A stretch of 64,000 nt of DNA from Onchocerca lupi. Taxonomy: Eukaryota > Nematoda > Chromadorea > Rhabditida > Onchocercidae. Positions 62,001 to 64,000 of this stretch are shown piece after piece; within the stretch, counting starts at the first letter, position 1, and each line of letters opens with the position of its first letter. Location: contig JAOVVO010000183.1 of assembly GCA_028564675.1 (NCBI GenBank), positions 1 through 64,000 on the forward strand. Reading direction: 5' to 3'. A program made the translations under genes and the position numbers. The notes beneath the pieces were generated by a model. The model saw only the letters and a program-made list of their open reading frames with translations. It ran no database searches and was not told the DNA's origin.

Positions 62001-63893
62001 ATTTTAACATTTCATAAGCTGTCCATAAGCTCTAATAGCAAATCAAAGGATGTGGGAATGCCCACATATCCTGAGAATATTAATAAATTCTTATATACAG
62101 ATTATTTGGATTATTTCGTTTTATTTATATCATAAATATTCCTGTCACAAGTGTGACAAATAAAAAAAAATAGATATACCTAGATAAAAACATGTGCCTA
62201 TTCGAATGCAACGTTGTGTCGAAATTTGAAAATAATCGGTGAAGAGGTTGCAAAGTTATGTGAGGAGTAACAAGGAACATTTACAATATATATATATATA
62301 TAGGAAAATTGTATAAATCAAATTCTAGACATCATCTTATCCAGCCAATAACAATACGTGGTAAAAGTTCAATGTATCAAAAATATAAAAACTGCTCATA
62401 AATTTACGAATTTTGATTTTACTCACCGGATGTTCCCATAATATGAACGCCTTCCAAGCTGAAGTGATAAGGATTGGTCGCAAGATTAAGCATCTTTCCA
62501 TGCTTTGAACCCATTTGAAATACTGCACGATGAATCGGTTGCTGAGGCATTAGATAAGTAGATGGATCACCCAGACCTGGCATTACATCAACCTCCAAGA
62601 AACTCTGGAACATCATATGAATAAAGTTTTTTTGGTTTCGTAATTTTATTCAAATTAATTTTTGTAAATAAGCCAGTAGGACCATTCATATTCGATGGAA
62701 GTGCACGCATTTCCCAATATATATTTATTAAAATATTTGAATAACGTTAACTTACAGATATCTTTGATAAAAATTTATCCATGTGTGCTATACATTCAAC
62801 ATTTGGACATTCCTCATTTTTAATTAGATAACGAGCAGCCGTTGTAAATTCTCGCCCCTAGAAAAAAAAGTACGAGGTAAATTTCTAAATATAGACTAAA
62901 TTTACACTAAAAATTTATACTGGAATAAATTTTACTTTTAAAAACAAATAATTAATGCAAAATTATCTTAAATATGCAGCTCACCTGTTCCGTTACAGCA
63001 ACACTTTCCCCGGCTACTACCAATCGTACTATCCTTTCCACAATATCTCGTTCCTTAAAAAAATTCATTTCTGCAATAGCTCTTTTATCCTTATATATTA
63101 GAATAGAAATGACTCAATTCAAAATTTTAAACAAAAATTTCTAACGAGTCATAAAAAATTTATAATTTTGGTCCTTCAACTGTTTTGTTGAGTGATGCCC
63201 TAAACAGAAAATGCTAATGCGCATAAGTGTATATCGATTACTGGAATACAAAATGAATCTTTCTTAAGTATATTTATTCGTCATCGTGGAACGAATGATG
63301 GAACCTGAACATATTAAACATCATGTGCAAGGTTCTATCAATATGCATATCATAGAAATGATTTAAAATGTGCAAACCTTTTCGAATAGTGGTAGTGAGC
63401 CGCAAAGCCATTTCTGCAATAAATCAAGAGAGAATATCTTTTCAGCGTCTTTATCAACTTGGCCAGTGAATGAGAATCCTGAGACGAACACAACATATCT
63501 TAACAGAAATAACTGACAAACTTTCTGAGAAGAAATCCCGATATCATTCATTAATTGGAAGAAAAGTGAAGCCATTTACTTTAAAAAATGAAGTAGAATA
63601 TTTTAAATTGATTTAATTACTAAGAAAAATAAGACTGTCCGCTATAGTAATCGTTTCTTTACATCTAAATAGTGGCATGAAATTACCTATCATCATTTAG
63701 AATTGGATATGTCGGCTGTGGCGCTTTCGAAGGCCAAATCACCTGACTGACTTGAAAGATTTCATTATCAAGTTGCATACCATATATACCAGCTACACAT
63801 CCCGTAGCAAATTCGTCCATATCAAAATTACCAGAAAGACGCACAATTTGGTCGTCGTCTTCAAATTCCACAAAGTCTTCTTCACCTATTAAT
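59046..63893 (-). CDS. POLD2: DNA polymerase delta small (B) subunit POLD2, partial, 5' end beyond the window
   Basis: POLD2 is the calcineurin-like but catalytically dead subunit that links the polymerase delta catalytic subunit to the other accessory subunits. Six exons on the minus strand: 63893-63687, 63498-63378, 63053-62985, 62857-62756, 62604-62427 and 59395-59046. This is 1027 bases, about 342 carboxyl-terminal residues of an expected 450-470. Landmarks are DDDQIVRLSGNFDMDEFATG, YVVFVSGFSF, RIVRLVVAGES, VDVMPGLGDPSTYLMPQQPI, ATNPY, HIMGTSG, HLAPTIPDTVDGFPF, DPFIIESFPHILFAANQ and SIPSFTKTFSMVLVNLR. All internal phases agree. Intron 5 is 3031 bases and carries a Helitron on the same strand; the other introns are 132-444 bases. 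A possible upstream donor lies at the very edge of the window (near 63995). Confidence 0.94.
59534..59576. repeat. 43-base near-palindromic Helitron terminus
   Basis: The sequence opens TTAGC and closes GCTAA, with a central stem CCACGC/GCATGG around the loop TCC (59548-59562). Exactly 14 bases lie between stem and end on both sides, so each strand shows a hairpin followed by CTAA. TCTATATAAATAAAAATC, resembling a Helitron 5' end, begins immediately after at 59577. Confidence 0.7.
59534..62305 (-). mobile_element. Non-autonomous Helitron (copy 2) within the last POLD2 intron
   Basis: On the minus strand 61341-61144 reads like the Helitron helicase (HPNQDECFFLFMMLINVSGP, then VTHATFRSACQALNLLE). 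The stretch 60640-60365 carries its carboxyl end (LIPRIHMIPTDMPFQFKRSK, RLAFAITINKA, CFSYGQLYVACFRVG). After a frameshift YIHADNGTTKNIVY follows near 60330. Stops and frameshifts break it throughout. The central helicase motifs are missing at a junction near 60590-60640, shared with copy 1. No HUH nuclease domain is seen. The proposed 3' end is a CCATGC-GGA-GCGTGG hairpin, 10 bases and CTAA at 59534, with T as the next base. The proposed 5' end (TC in a TCCTATATATA context, about 62305) is less certain. Confidence 0.75.
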
Positions 63894-64000
63894 CTGTTGT
63901 CAAAAATTACTTTTATGTCAAACTCGAAAAAATTTCAGCCCATATGAAATTCATTAAAATCTAAACTAAGCTAATTCGGAAACACATCAATTACTTGTCT

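Noticed and set aside
61695..62135. 146-codon plus-strand frame
   Set aside because: It is antisense to the Helitron remnant, whose homologous helicase frame and second copy run on the minus strand.
1..64000. tRNA, rRNA and CRISPR-like arrays
   Set aside because: No T-loop-like GGTTCGAATCC sequence, ribosomal core or regularly spaced repeats were found by eye.

Overview
This is a eukaryotic window of about 70% A+T with small exons, short introns and strong TTTTCAG-type acceptors. The conserved genes read best against nematode orthologues (dlc-1, arx-4, pdhk-2, cgh-1, tmem-120). Very high A+T, long homopolymer tracts and acceptor-like AG dinucleotides a few bases before several start codons (as for spliced-leader addition) suggest a parasitic spirurid or filarial nematode. 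The species is an inference. Nearly all genes were assembled by hand from splice signals and protein similarity; most exon sets sum to an exact multiple of three and to the expected family length.

Layout, left to right. 1-1443: decayed Helitron helicase copy. 2522-3381 (-): dynein light chain dlc-1. 6434-10131 (-): ARPC2/arx-4. 13317-19034 (+): 15-exon SLC6 sodium-coupled transporter with unusual binding-site residues. 24146-27113 (+): TMEM120. 30565-34055 (-): pyruvate dehydrogenase kinase-like protein. 38818-42163 (+): DDX6/CGH-1 DEAD-box helicase. 45622-47422 (-) and 47852-52409 (+): divergently transcribed FAM136A and kanadaptin. 54246-55993 (-): C2H2 zinc-finger protein with an apparent signal-peptide first exon. 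59046 to past the right edge (-): POLD2, whose 3 kb intron holds a second Helitron copy. Between genes lie long, very A+T-rich tracts with microsatellites and old local duplications.

The genes are mostly unrelated housekeeping functions (cytoskeleton, mRNA storage and decay, mitochondrial metabolism, DNA replication) plus a transporter; there is no sign of a pathway cluster. The most notable features are: two inverted Helitron copies about 60 kb apart sharing one internal helicase deletion; a near-palindromic Helitron terminus abutting a 5'-end-like sequence; decayed duplicates of exon pieces beside three genes (kanadaptin, PDK, POLD2); atypical sodium and substrate site residues in the SLC6 protein; a PDK lacking the C-terminal DW motif; and a zinc-finger protein that may enter the secretory pathway.
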